Below, piece after piece: positions 48,946 through 61,436 of a stretch of DNA of 64,000 bases. This stretch comes from Phytophthora sp. 'mugwort'. Lineage: Eukaryota > Oomycota > Peronosporomycetes > Peronosporales > Peronosporaceae. Location of the stretch: contig JAUCEF010000009.1 of assembly GCA_033558025.1 (NCBI GenBank), positions 558,001-622,000 of the forward strand, given 5' to 3'. Below the pieces are notes generated by a model that made no database searches, was not told where the DNA came from, and saw only the letters and a list, made by a program, of their open reading frames with translations. Position 1 is the stretch's first letter. Each line of letters starts with the position of its first letter. Position numbers and translations under genes: made by a program.

Positions 48946-51900
48946 ATGGAGCTCTTGCGTCCAGGAGCAGGAGATGGCGACGGAGGAGTCGTCTCTTGCA
49001 CGCCACGGGGCGATTCACGAGGTATAACCGGCCTCGATCGCTGGAGAAGGTTCTTGCAATTGTACGAGTCGTTTATTATACGCGAACTGGCGCTGGAGCA
49101 CCCGCAATTCACCCGCGCACTGCGTCAATTAGAGCGGGATACGCATCTGGAGCAGGAGCGGCAGAGCGTGCAGGTTCTAGCGACGTTGAGGCTTAAAGAT
49201 GCGAGAATATCGGAGCTTCAGAAGCTGATGAGCGAGCAGCGCGAGCAGTTGGACGTCGTGCTGGACGAACTGGAGCGGAGAGAGACAAAAGAGGACAAGG
49301 AGGTGCAAGCGACGGAAGAGAGGCAGGCGGAGGACACTGCAATACAGACTGAGGCTGTTGACAAGGAGACAAAGCAGATCGAGACCCAAACAGAGAAAGA
49401 TGAAGAGGAGAGAGGGGTTTTGCCGCTCTTGGAGAAGCTGGAGAAGGAGCTGAAGACGCTGGAAAACAAGAACTTGGCACTGGAGAAGGAGTTGCAGCAG
49501 AGAACGACGAACAGCGAGGCGAATACCGAAGACAGCGATGAGATGAAGAATTGTTTAGAGATTTTACAGCGCGGGGTGGATGCGATGAACTTGTCATGTG
49601 GCTGTGTGGAGAACCCGCTATTGTTTTGTATTGGGGTACCGAATGAAAGTGGCGTAGACGGTGGAAGGAAAGAGTTTAAGACGATGACGACGTGCGTAAA
49701 CATTGAGCACCGTCTTGAAGCTCAAACGGTGCGACTAGAGCATGTTCACGAGTGTTTGTATTTGTGGCGTGATGCTGTTGTGCAGCATCTCAAGCGACAA
49801 TACACGTCGGATCATGGAATAGACCCGATAATCCAGTCACTCTCGTTGCCATTGGTCACTTGTCGAGAGAAGATAGAGGATACTGGCGTCGTTACGTGCT
49901 CGAGAGCTCTACGAGACGCTCTTGGTCAGATTCGTCAACATCTTTATCGATATCGTGGCAGGTATTTCAATGACAATCAAGTTGTTTTAAAAGAAATGGC
50001 CAAGATTCTCGCTAAAGGCAAAAGTGGTGTGAAAGTTGCAGCGAAACTTGTTCAAAAGTGGGCAGGCTGGGAAGTCAAGCACTTAAATGAAGTGCGTTGT
50101 CTGCGACAAGGCTTTGCAGAGGAGCGTGGCATGGAATTAGGCCGTCGGACTGCGCTGCTGAAGCGGATTGACCAGTTAGAAGAACAGGGGATTAATTTAC
50201 AGGCAGAAGTGAACGCGCTGAGAAAGAATTCCAGGACCCAGGACGGTAAAACCGTCCGAACTTTACCTTCTCCCTTCAGGAAACCTGGCAAAATGCCTCA
50301 TGGAGCAGATAAACTGGAGTATCCACAACTGGTTCTAAGACTTGCCACTTTGAACCAAACTTTACTGGCAAAAGACGACCAATTGGCAGCTGCAAATGAA
50401 ACAATTCGAGCACTGTCATCTTGTGCCACGCCATCGTTGGAGCTGATAAATAGTACTATGGACACTGCCATGGACTCTATGAACCGACTAGCAGTTGAGT
50501 TACAGCGTGTGTCGAAACAGAAACTCGATTTCTTTCAAAAACGAGAAAATAATTTGATAAGTGTGGGGAAATATTTTCAGCTGGAGAAATCGTGTCTTCA
50601 GCTGCAGTCGCGCCTCGAATTTGAGCAAAAACAAGTGGCAATGATGAAAGCTGCGAGTCAAGTGAATGAACAGGAGCGTGATGAATTGTCGATGAAAGTA
50701 GAGAGGCTCGAAACGGAGGCTTTGCTGGTAAATCTCAGTCGTAAATCGGTGATATCTTCGTTGTCGCTTAACCGACAAGCGGGTTCTACTGTAGAAAGGT
50801 CTTCTAACGACTCCAGTCCTGCACTTTTCTTGATGTTAAAGCGTCTACGACTGATCGAGAACAACAACAAAGAGTTACGAGAACGTCTCCGAAATTGTCA
50901 ACAACAATTGGCTTTAATGAAACAACGACCGGATTATAAAGGAGATAACTCAGGTGAGAGTTCGAGACTCGAGACAAACGCTCTGGAGTGTGTTGCAGAG
51001 CACCATCAGAAATGTGTGAGTGAGTTTAACAAGTTTATCACTCAACAAAGCAGCGCTGAAACTTCTCAAATTGAGGACAATGAGACCGCAAGGCGACTTG
51101 AGTGGGAGGTTTTCCTGAGTCACTATGAGGATTTATGGATTGCGTTCCACTTTCTTTATTCATATTTTAATGCATTGCCTCAAATAACGGAAAGTAGCAG
51201 TCTCAATGTGGAGAACTTTAGACGGCGTGATGGCTCTGTTTCGGATGAAACAAATTGGTACAGTAACCAGCAACTGAGTCTGGAAGCACTGGAGTTTGAA
51301 CTTTCCAAGCGAGATGAAAAAATATTGCTACTACAGCAACGGATTATAACCCAAGAGGGTACGGAGTTGTGTACGGAGCAGCCTGATACTTCTTCGTCCA
51401 TCAGCTCAGAACAAATCGGTTGCAATCATGCCGTTGGATTAACGTCCACTTACTCTATCGAGAACGTCGTGCAGAACGTCAAGAAGCAGGTGGCTAAAAC
51501 TGAGGCTGGAGACCCAATTTTGGCACCGACGAAACCCCAGGAGCCACCATTTAAATTGGACAGTATGTCAAGCAACGAGCTAGATAACGAGACGACACTT
51601 GTAAAAGCTTGTGGTAACACAAAGGCAATGCAAGACCCTCAGGTACACTGAGAAAATACGGCCGCTCGTCCATAATTTTCAATTGATTTAAAATATTTGT
51701 TGAGTTTGTGCAGGAGATCGCAAGCGAGCTCGAAGAATGTCTAGCAACGTGTGGCTACCTAGTTTCGCAGAATACCAAGCTTACACGACGACTACGAGCT
51801 GAAAAAGAGGCAAACAAAGAATATTTGAAAGAGCAGGAAGAGTTGAGAACACAACTTCATGCTAGGACAGAGACAAACTCGGAACTGCAGCATACTTTAA

Positions 51901-54218
51901 AGGAGTTTCAAGGTCAAGTAAACTCGTCATCAAAGTGTCCAGAAGACGCTCTGCGACTCGAAGAAAAATATGATGCAGACGTGGAAATTGGTACTAAGAA
52001 CGTCAGTTCGCAGTGTCACGAAAATGGAGAGGAAAGTGAAGCGTTAAGAGAACAATTAGCGTCTAGGGAGCAAGAAAACCTCACACTTGTGCAGTCTCTT
52101 TGTTCAATCAAAGAGAAATATGCCAAACTGGAGGCTTTTTACCAGAAAGAGCTCCGTGTGAAGGCTGCGGAGCACGCTGAACGCATGGAAAACTATATGG
52201 CAACCGTTAATGAGACGTTGTCGCGTATTGAGAAGGACAAGCATCGGCTGGACGAGGAGAATGTCAAATTGCGCTCTAGTTTGCAACAATTCGAAGAGAA
52301 AAATACACGGAACAAACTTGAGGAGTCTCAACGGAGCACTAAAGGCACAAACACTGAACCTGACACTCAATTGTTTGATGTAGCTGCTTATACCCAAGAA
52401 AAGGAGAGTTTGGTGGCACGTGTACAAGATTTGGAGCTGCAGTTGCTTCGTGAACGCAAACTCGTTCAAGTCGTGGAGCAGAAGCAGCTTCTGGAGAACC
52501 AACAAGAAGAACAACACGAGAGCAACGTAACAGCGGAAGCTTTGAAAGTCAGACAAGAATACGAAAAGCGTTGCGAAGTTTTTCGGGAATGGCGGAACAA
52601 GTTTCAACAAGAATTTGCAGCCTATCAGCAAGTACAGCACGCATTTGAGCATGAAAGTGACAGACGCGTCGAGTTTCTTTCAGTTTGTATTAAAGAGTTC
52701 ATTCGTGTCGCTGATGCCACTTCACCTGTAATTGGCAAAAGAGTTAGTATAAAAGAGCTTTATGAGGCTGTCATGGCGCTTGCAAGAGCTCCCCCGAACG
52801 AACAACTTGGTACTACTTCAGATGGTGATTCAAGGCGCGATCTGCTGCTTCACGTCAATAAGGGAAGAAATGATTCCGAGATAAATGAAGCGATATGGTG
52901 GAAGCTACGAGCTTCAAAGATGGAGACGTACGTACGCTCCGTGATGCTGCAGAATGATACGTTTGAAGATACAATTCGACAGCTTGAACTGAGCATGAAC
53001 AACGTGAAAGACGAGCTAGCGTCAAGACTCTCGCGTGAGGCACAACTCGTGTCCAAGCTGAGCACACTTAAGACAGAGATGACAAGTGCAAAGGAACATG
53101 CGGCAATAATAGCTGAGAAGTATCAAGTAGCAGCGACAGAGCTCGAGAAACGACAAGAAGAGGCTACAAGTCGAGGAGACGAAAACCAACGAGCTCGACT
53201 GGCTGTTCAACGCAAGACAGAGCTATTGTCGCAGCAGAAAACGAAAATCTCCTTTCTTGAGCATGAATTACAACAAGCTGCCAAGAAGTTGGAGCGTCTA
53301 GCAGCGGCTGAAAAGCAAGCAGCATTGCTCCAGCAAAAAGCGAAGGAGCATACACAGCAGTTGTTACAGGCTCGTCAAAGCTATGAGCGTTGTCAGGACG
53401 ATAACGTTCAATTGGCGAATCATTTAGAGAAGATAAAGGAACGTGACGCAGACGTCGTGGCCCGACTTAAGGCTGCACGTGCTGAGAACGCACATCTTCG
53501 AGCTCAATTTACAGCATTTAAGCACAGCGTCAAGACGGAAAGCGCAGACATCAGCGATGATAGATTCAGTCACCAGAGAGAAGCGAATGCAGCCTCGATT
53601 GCTTCCTACATGGAACAACTTCGGGCATTAAAGCGACGCGTGTTGCAGAAGCAAGACGTGATTGTCAGCTATAAAGCCAAAGTGGTGGCATGTGATGCCC
53701 AGCTCGAGCGTCAACGAGAGACTTTGGTTAAGCTTGCACGTGCCAACCGCGAGCTGCAACAAGGACAACGTCAACAACAGGAGCAAGAACATGACTATCT
53801 TTCCACAATTCACTCGACACTTGAGGATCGACTCAACCTGAAGCAAACACAACTCGATGGATTACGTGCTTCTGTCTACGACTCTTTTGAAGCGTTTGTA
53901 TTCTCCCGAGCTGTGGATGCATCAAAACCACCAGTTTCACTGGGAAATCCCTGGACTGAGGAAGTCTCTGACAGTGATAATATGTTCGAAATCAAGCGAT
54001 GGACGGACTTTTCAATGCACGATCTCGAAGAACTCAAACTTGCTCGAGGTTCTCAGCCACTAGGACGTCCAAGAGAATCGGAATCACGTGGTAAGAATGA
54101 CCACATTCAACGGAAAAAAGCGCGAGCTGCACTACGAGACGTAGAAGGCGCGTTGGAGGCAAATCCCGAAGACTGCCGTGCTGAAATATGTGAATTACTC
54201 CACTGTCTCTGCAATTAG
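48946..54218 (+). CDS. Giant coiled-coil protein, two exons, possibly centrosomal or flagellar
   Basis: Two long frames join across a 71-nt intron (51643-51713, GTACAC...GTGCAG, phase 0): exons 48946-51642 and 51714-54218, 1733 residues. Exon 2 has no ATG at its start and continues the coiled coil (EIASELEECLATCGYLVSQN), so they are one gene. I chose ATG 48946 (MELLRPGAGDGD; A at -3, G at +4) over 48781. Nearly all of it is heptad-rich, with a globular insert around residues 200-400 and another near 735-770 (WEVFLSHYEDLWIAFHFLYS). The C-terminus is uncertain: a weak intron at 54178-54250 would extend it to 54430. Not assigned to a family; its build suits a centrosome, basal body or axoneme role. 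Confidence 0.7.
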
Positions 54219-54469
54219 TCAAAATGGACCCGTGTCTCCTCTATTTAGAGGATCAAAACGTAAGAAATTCGTGAAACGAAGCAGACTTCAACTACGCTTT
54301 GCAAAGCTTTTTCGGGTCTGGCTGACGAACAAGACGAGAAAAGCGCTGGATAATTATAGTGGTGACAATTTGTTTGCTAAGCGTGGCACAGGACGCGTAC
54401 GAGCAAACGAGAAAGCGAGAACGAAGCATTGAATCGGTGGCTTGCTCCACCACATCTGAAAGTGAAAAA

Positions 54470-56961
54470 ATGGCACTGATGGATCGGATTCAAGAGTCTT
54501 GGAGACGCTTTTACGATTGGAAAACGGAACATCAATTCCTCGGACGTTACTCCGTCGATAAACTACAGCTTTTTGACCGCTATCAGACTGAAGCGAGTGT
54601 GACGCGATGCTTGGTTGTCATCTGCTTGCTGTCTGTATTACCGGCTTTGACGCTTCTCGTGGGACTTCATGCGATTCCTCTCAATTCTCCAGAGCTTGGC
54701 GTTCGACATAATGCAGCGGCAACGGTACGGTCTGCACTAGCCTTCGCACTAGTTACTGTGATGTGGGTCTTCTACATGATGCAGAGTCTTGGAGCTGTCA
54801 AGAATTGTCGGACTTTTGTGGTCTCAGTTATCATTGGAGGTGTCATACCAGAGGGATTCTGGATGCTCGTATCGATGCTTTGGCGATATCCTGTGCCAGG
54901 AAGTGGCATCGCCAAGATGTTGCTCACACTTGGCTGCATTATCTACCTCACTCGGTACTGTCACTCGAAAGAGACTCATCGTACGAATCGACAACGAACG
55001 CGGATTCTGACTATCGTGACGATCGAATACCTCGTGGTTGTCGTATTTTTCTTGCTGTTAGCATTGGCATTCTCACGAGCACCGTGGGGGGTCCAACTAG
55101 CGCTCATGGTGGCTCAACCACCATTACGATCTCTTCTCAAACGACATTCGTGGGTTTACGCTCGGAAACTGAGTGATCTAAGCACCGACGTCACGCTTAA
55201 TATCGTTGACATGAGTGCTTCCATGTATCAAGCTCTGTGTATTCAATATACACACAACGCCCAGTTAGCTGCAGCGATGGTAATCATGGAATTTATGCTT
55301 GGAATCGCAGTTGCAAGGATGTATGCGACACATACGTTTATCGTTGACGGGTATCGAACTCTTCTGACGGCGATTAAAATTGTTGAAGGAAGTTTATCGT
55401 CCACATTAGTCACTGAGGAGGACGAGAGTCGACAAGCAGAAGTCCTGAAATTAGAGGAATCTCCACCAGCGGACGAAGCGACGAACATAACAATCCCAAC
55501 TATTGAAGGTTCAAACTCCAGGCGTAGACTACGCCGAGTGTCATCAGATACAATTACTACAAACTCTCGTCGTTCAAGCAGCCAATACAGTGCGCTCACT
55601 AGTAGTAGAAAGGACCAACCAGCAACGAAATGCTTTCCTATAGTAATTCCGAAGATGCGACGAGTAGTATCTGATCCCGTCACTGGAAATATCAATGTTC
55701 GACTTTCGAAGCCGTCTCGACGACATTCTATCGAAAGTAATGGAGGAAATTCTCAAGTTTCGCCTTACAACGTGCAAAGACTTCGTCGTGTAGCGTCGTG
55801 TGATACTACGAACGGATCGGCCCACGTAAGACCACAACGACGAATGACTGTCACTCTCGGTAGGAATACAGAGCCTCGGAAACCACCATTAACGCCAAAA
55901 AGTATTCAATTACTACGTCGCACAGCATCAGATACGATGCCAGAGAGTAAATCTACCAGAAATCGACCAACGCGCAACTCAACGCTTCAATCCGCGAGTG
56001 CTGGGAACGAGGTGAGTCAACGTGAACCGCGTCTGCAGAGCTGGTCTCGAGATCCGTCGAAAGTGTATTGTTTTACCGATATACGACCGGAGATCGCTAC
56101 AGCGCCACCGTCACCAAAGCAGAAACTCACTTCTCTAAGTCGACGCAGCTCAGTGGATCTCCCACCTCTCGGAAATCTGCAACCTCCTGACGGATTTGGT
56201 CGTCGTCTACGCTCCACTTCAGTGTTTTTAACACCCCGGACATTGATGAAATCCGGGTCCAAACGGTTACTAGACTTGGGTCGTAGCGGCAGTCGGAGTC
56301 CTGGTTACGCGTACGCTGGTAGTGGCGAGACTTCTCGACTGCAAACTGGTATAACCGAAGTCCGGAAACCTACTCAGATTAATATTGACGGAATGCTGGT
56401 AGTACGAAAAGATCAAGCTCGAATCTTGGAGCAGACGCTGCAGTTGCTCTTTTCGTGTGAAGTGCTGGTCGTGACTGAGTTCGTAAGGGTACTCATGCCG
56501 CTTATGTTGGGTAGGTTTTAATATTCTCGATCTCGGTATTACTTGATGTCCGTTCTAACGTAATTTTTGTTTTGATACTTTGAAACAGGTTTACTGTTTG
56601 CTGCACTCTGGAGCTTACCGAGTGCTCGTTATAACGTTCTCGTACGCAACGTTTCTAGAGAGGAAATTATGGAGAGGATGCTCTGGTGTCTTTGTTTTGC
56701 AGTGTCCGAGTTACCGGCCTTGGCAATGATTTGTATCACAGTGTACAAGAAATACGGTATCTCACCGTTACATTTATTGGCATTTCTTCTGGAGCAGCAA
56801 TATGCAAATTTCCAAACGAAACTCACGAGTTGCTTGATCGCACTCACTCTTTCTACTTCGGTGCATCAAGGTACGCTCGCTTACTCCCAGGTTGTGTCAA
56901 TACACGACAACTCGGCTAATCTTCTTGCTTAGGAATGGACTGGGCATCATGGGGGACTTAG
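54470..56961 (+). CDS. Multi-span membrane protein of a large oomycete family, three exons
   Basis: Exons are 54470-56510, 56589-56870 and 56933-56961, giving 783 residues. ATG 54470 is in a strong context (AAAAAATGG) and starts MALMDRIQESWRRFYDWKTE. This precedes the first helix in the usual wording of this Phytophthora family (YDWKTEHQFLGRYSVDKL). Six helices follow (for example CLVVICLLSVLPALTLLVGL, VVSVIIGGVIPEGFWMLVSM), then a Ser/Arg-rich cytosolic loop of about 300 residues with repeated RRVxSDT motifs. Two or three C-terminal helices come from exon 2, and exon 3 adds only MDWASWGT. The repeated LRRVSSDT, MRRVVSDP and LRRTASDT are basophilic-kinase-like sites. Function unknown. Confidence 0.75.
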
Positions 56962-57234
56962 ATTAACCACAAAAAATATGTACCTGCGATTTTGTTTCCT
57001 ATTTTTCTGCTCAAGTGTAATACAGAAGTACTATTCATACCAGTAAATTCACCGTAAATCACAAAATTTACATGAATAATAATCGAAACCTTTACAGAAA
57101 TAAATAAAACACAAAAGTATACTATCTTCTGTTACTACCACTCGCATACGTAACCCGAGTGAACACATTCAAAAAATCCTCCCTGCGGTAGCATTTCCCG
57201 CGCCCCAAGGCTGCAAGTACTACCGCTTCTCCTA

Positions 57235-59784
57235 ATGATGCCCAGACGTCAAGCACCCGACGGCGTGTACGCTCAGTCCGAGTCGCCCGACCCGCTCTCG
57301 GGCGAGCCCACCGACCGTCATGGTATCCCCTTGTCCATCGTGCACAGTCCGCAGACGGATCTGCCTGTGTGGCAGTTTATCCACAAGTTGGCGACACCGT
57401 TCCCGAATCCGAAAAGCTCCGATCGTCCGTACACGCACATCTGCGTCTTGTGCTCAGCTTCTCCACCTCTGCGGCCCACAAGCAAGCGGATCTTCACGTG
57501 GCGTAGCGCTCTAATGCGTCAACGGATGTCGACGAACGCCGTGGCGCATATGCAACGTATGCACCCGGAAGAGTTCGTTGCCATTGCCGAGTACAAGCAA
57601 CATAAGCGTAATACGTTGATGGAACGAGCTAATGAGGAGAAAGAACCTAAGAAGAAGAGAATTAAGAGAACGCCCAGTCCAAAGAGAAAGACTACGACCA
57701 ACCGTCAAGTTGAAGAAAACCAGGAGAACAAGAAGAATGAACCGGTTGATATGGTATCAGTGGTCAAGATCCAGAGTACGGGGGCTCGGAGGCGTGCTAT
57801 GATGAAGACGGCGGATCTGATGAAGAACTGGCTCATCTCGTCGGGTTTGCCGGTCTCCGTGCTGCAAGATGAGACTTTCCAGCACTTGCTGAAACTCTCA
57901 AACTCGGTCCATTCGACGTTACCGACCGCGTCAAATTGTAGCAGCCATGTGCAAGACGAGTTTGCCAAGTTTAAGAGCTTCCTAGAGTCGTATTTGACTG
58001 CGGAATCGCAAGCTGCGATGGGACTGCCATTCCTATCGCTGCGCCACGAATTCCGGCCGATCATTGGAGTTGCCGATGAGGATGGAGTGAGGAATAACGT
58101 CGACCAGTCGACCCAGAAGGCGTTTTTCAGTGTAGTAATCGGGTTTATAGACTCTCAATGGCGTCGAGTGGATCTGGTGATGGCTGTGAAGCAAGTTCCA
58201 TGGAGTTGGGATCAACAAGTCAACCAACTTGTGACCCAGACAGTATCGGAGACGTATAACATCCACTCGATTGCTAACTACGCGCGTTTCCACGTGGACG
58301 TCGAAGACGACTCGCCATCAGATCTTGCAGTTAGTGGGGAATATGAGCCCTCAACCGATGATCACGAGGACCTATTGACGCACACGCTGCGCAACTGTGT
58401 GATGGATGCACTGACAGTTGACACCACCAGCTCTTTTAATGGAGAGACCAGTGTGCGTCGTATTCTGCGCTTACTTCAAGAGCTCATGAGGTACTTTGAC
58501 GTGCCTGATCGAGCCGAGGCGCTCACGGAAATCGGAGCGATACACGGTGTACATGCACCATTTTATCCCTCTTCATCTATTGATACGCTAGTACTCTCCT
58601 CCTTGACGTCAATTGGCGCCATTGCCGAGCTCTTGCGAGTCAGTTGTTCGCGGTATCGTGCCTACTGGTCGTACTTTCAGTCGCCTGTGAGACCAACAGC
58701 AACTGAACCCGAGTTGGAGACTGCATGGATGCAGCTTTCCATGGATGACTGGCAGACTGCCACGGAGATCGAAGCAATTTTGAACCAATTGACGCAGTTC
58801 CGTCTCGAAGAGCGTCTTGCTCCACGGTCTGGAGCGGTTGCACCATCCTATGCGCTGCTGTTCCGACGCCTGCTTTCAGTCACAGCGAATGCTTCGAGCA
58901 TGAAGTGTCTCTCTCTGGAGGAGACCTCGGCTGCTGGGTCGTCTCCTGTCAAGCGAACAGCGCGGCGCAAGGCCAAAAGGGTAGACACGTTCACCCCCAC
59001 TGGTCACCAATGTATCGTACGACTCCGTCAATTACTCACTCAGCGCTTCACGACTCCTGCGACCCCAACAGAAAGTGATGATGAAATCAAAGCCATGTTG
59101 TTGGATCCCCGTATCAGCTCCAAAGCGGCTAATCTCGTGACAGATACTCGTGCATTTCGTCGTGCTCAAGAAGCTCTACGTCAGGAGCATCGTGCTGTTT
59201 TCGAGCTGCTTGCATCTCGAAGTGGGACTACTAGTCCAAGTGTTGAAGAAGTGGACGAAGAAGAAGAGGAAGACGATGAAATGAGCGCTCTTTTGATGGT
59301 TGATGGACCAAAGAATCAACCACCTGCTGCTCCGTCAACGACGAGCAGTGGCAAGCGTTCAAATGGCGCCGTGCTCGAGGAAGAAGCTCAAGCTTGGCGG
59401 GAGTGGCAACAGGTGTACGTTGCTTGGGATACTCTGGCAAGCAAGGGGGCCGACTTGTTCGATAAGGGCCAGTACAACTTGCTCAAGTTGTACCACCACG
59501 TCGACATCCTCAAGTGGTTCCGTGACGTTGGTCAACAGGCCTACCCAGCGGCATCGCTGCTTGCTCGCATGTATCTCGGACAACAACCTGCGCCGTCTCG
59601 AGCTCTGGGAGCATCACTGCTGCAGTTTACGACGCAGGAAGACGCTAATTGGGTTTCTGGAGCTGCTCTGCGAGCGGAGAAACGTTGCATCCTGCACCAC
59701 AACTGGTACCAGTATCAGCAGCTCAGTGCAAATACAACGCTTGCCTCTACCAGCGAGGAAAACGTCAACGTTGGTACTGTTTGA
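57235..59784 (+). CDS. hAT transposase-derived BED-finger protein, intact, probably domesticated
   Basis: One uninterrupted exon, 849 residues. An N-terminal BED zinc finger (about 42-112) has HICVLC and HMQRMH ligands. A basic NLS-like stretch follows (KKKRIKRTPSPKRK). The RNase-H-like body starts near MKNWLISSGLPVSVLQDETF. The C-terminus is the hAT dimerisation region: HHVDILKWFRDVGQQAYPAA, SLLARMYLGQQPAPSRALGA and RCILHHNWYQYQ. The usual 'T.D.WTS' catalytic Asp segment reads PIIGVADEDGVRNNVDQST and is not convincing, and the dimerisation 'ERxFS' motif is altered. The frame is open in a gene island without terminal repeats, unlike the broken elements at 12-31 kb. A DNA-binding or regulatory role is inferred. 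Confidence 0.75.
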   Translation: MMPRRQAPDGVYAQSESPDPLSGEPTDRHGIPLSIVHSPQTDLPVWQFIHKLATPFPNPKSSDRPYTHICVLCSASPPLRPTSKRIFTWRSALMRQRMSTNAVAHMQRMHPEEFVAIAEYKQHKRNTLMERANEEKEPKKKRIKRTPSPKRKTTTNRQVEENQENKKNEPVDMVSVVKIQSTGARRRAMMKTADLMKNWLISSGLPVSVLQDETFQHLLKLSNSVHSTLPTASNCSSHVQDEFAKFKSFLESYLTAESQAAMGLPFLSLRHEFRPIIGVADEDGVRNNVDQSTQKAFFSVVIGFIDSQWRRVDLVMAVKQVPWSWDQQVNQLVTQTVSETYNIHSIANYARFHVDVEDDSPSDLAVSGEYEPSTDDHEDLLTHTLRNCVMDALTVDTTSSFNGETSVRRILRLLQELMRYFDVPDRAEALTEIGAIHGVHAPFYPSSSIDTLVLSSLTSIGAIAELLRVSCSRYRAYWSYFQSPVRPTATEPELETAWMQLSMDDWQTATEIEAILNQLTQFRLEERLAPRSGAVAPSYALLFRRLLSVTANASSMKCLSLEETSAAGSSPVKRTARRKAKRVDTFTPTGHQCIVRLRQLLTQRFTTPATPTESDDEIKAMLLDPRISSKAANLVTDTRAFRRAQEALRQEHRAVFELLASRSGTTSPSVEEVDEEEEEDDEMSALLMVDGPKNQPPAAPSTTSSGKRSNGAVLEEEAQAWREWQQVYVAWDTLASKGADLFDKGQYNLLKLYHHVDILKWFRDVGQQAYPAASLLARMYLGQQPAPSRALGASLLQFTTQEDANWVSGAALRAEKRCILHHNWYQYQQLSANTTLASTSEENVNVGTV

Positions 59785-59939
59785 GATCAACAACCAGTTA
59801 AATGCCAGACATTGGTTACGAGAGCGCGGGGAGTCCTCAGTGTACGAAGTATTTCGTACCTGATCAACTGTATATGCACATGAAAAAAGGTTTTTTACTC
59901 TTCGTGTCTTAATTTTTTCAGACATGCGTTCCAGTGTTT

Positions 59940-61260
59940 TTAATGACTTGCAGGCTTTACAGTCAGGTTGATTAGGTCCCAGACAAGGTGAGAGCGATGA
60001 CGAGCAGGGTTCCCAAGAAATGACACCGCTCTCTCTTGATTCAAATCAAAGACAATGGTCGTGAGTGTCCAGCCTGACAAATCTCCTCGAGAATGCGACA
60101 ATAAATCGTGATACACTGGCCATGAGCGATCTTCCTGATCGCCGAGCACTACCAGTGCCTCCTCGATTGTCCTAGGCGGGGTCAGCTCATTGTACCGATG
60201 AATACGATGGAGACTGCTCTCGTACGGTGGCTGCGTAACCTGAAGTCGCTGATACTGATTGGCATGAAAGAATGCCGAGACCGTGCTTCCTTCCTCGTTA
60301 AACTCGTAAATTAGATGGCGGTTAAACGACGCCACCTCGATATTCCACACACGCTTGGCTAGGACGTCCATCAACTGGAAGTTATGACCAGAAGCTTGGC
60401 CCGACCGTGTGATGATTGCAGTCGCATCGTTGGCATCCTTCGCTGTCAGCAGATCACGCGATATGAATCCTCTTCCAATACCACCAACCAATATCTCGGA
60501 CGGCTGAACAACTATCACACAAAAAATAGTTCATACAGTTATAGTCAGCGAATGTAAGGGATCGCTTCGTCACTTACAATTAAGTGTGAAGGCAACGCCG
60601 TTTTCATTAAATCCAAACGCCCCCGACGGAAGATCCCCCAGATACGTATACGCCACGAACTTCGGTTCCTTCGCAATCTTCGCAATGACAATCGCCGTGC
60701 GGTTCACGTCCACCTCGCTACTATCCTCGTTATGCGCCACCACGTGCATTTCTGAGCTCGTCAGGACAATATCCGAGCACCTCATGACCGGATGACGTGC
60801 CTCAGTAGAGAATATTCCACTCTGGAAACTCGGCGGAATGGAATTGGAAAACTCCTCGACGATATTCTCCACGAAAATCGACTCGAACGGCACGTCGCTG
60901 CCTTCAGCCAGGCCTTCCAGCTCCTCGACGTATTGCTGCACACCAAACAGCATCCAAAACCACTTGAATACTTAACCAAGAGATCATCAGAAAGCTCAGG
61001 GCACTCACGGGAAATGTCGCTTGATGTACAGCAAGATACCGATCCAGGAGTTTGCGCCCCGCCGACGTCTTTGTGAACGGCAGCAGCAACGTCTGCAGCT
61101 TCGTATTAAGCCGCATCCGGTCCTGGATCTTGTCCCGGAATCGCTGTCCCATTTGCCTCCCGAACTCATAGTGCGAGTCGCCATAAAACTCAAACACTTC
61201 GTCCCCATACACGCCGAAGAGAACGCTCCAGAGCGCGATCCCCAGCACCTGCATCCTCAT
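59940..61260 (-). CDS. Secreted C45/acyltransferase (AAT) family N-terminal nucleophile hydrolase
   Basis: Exons are 61260-61009, 60935-60578 and 60511-59940 (introns 73 and 66 nt), giving 393 residues. The frame opens at 61314, but ATG 61260 (MRMQVLGIALWSVLFGVYG) places a signal peptide at the terminus. EFGRQMGQRFRDKIQ is the usual N-terminal helix of the family. Self-cleavage is expected before C137 (MR|CSDIVLTS), followed by HVVAHNED (148-155); after intron 2 the chain reads TLNFVQPSEILVGGIGRGF with ISRDLL. This is the layout of penicillin acyl-CoA:6-APA acyltransferase and insect Tan, which form or break amide bonds. The substrate here is unknown. Divergent from the DnaJ gene (176 bp). 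Confidence 0.8.
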
Positions 61261-61436
61261 TGATATCCTTCTACCGTCAACGAAAGTTGACGTGCAAGTT
61301 ATGTGCAATTTCACTTCAACCTAGGACCGGTTCAACCTGATCTAGACCGGTTAATACATTTGTGATTTGTATGCAGGTGCGTTAGTATGGGCTTCTAGAA
61401 CGCCGCTTCGCTGGCCAATCCGAGTCACTGTCGAAT

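Noticed and set aside
54178..54432. An 84-codon ORF between the coiled-coil gene and the membrane protein gene
   Set aside because: As a separate gene it has no support; it may instead be an alternative C-terminal exon of the coiled-coil gene.
56871..56890. A 20-nt intron ending at the CCCAG before GTTGTGTC
   Set aside because: Too short for splicing; the 62-nt intron to 56932 gives a sensible C-terminus.
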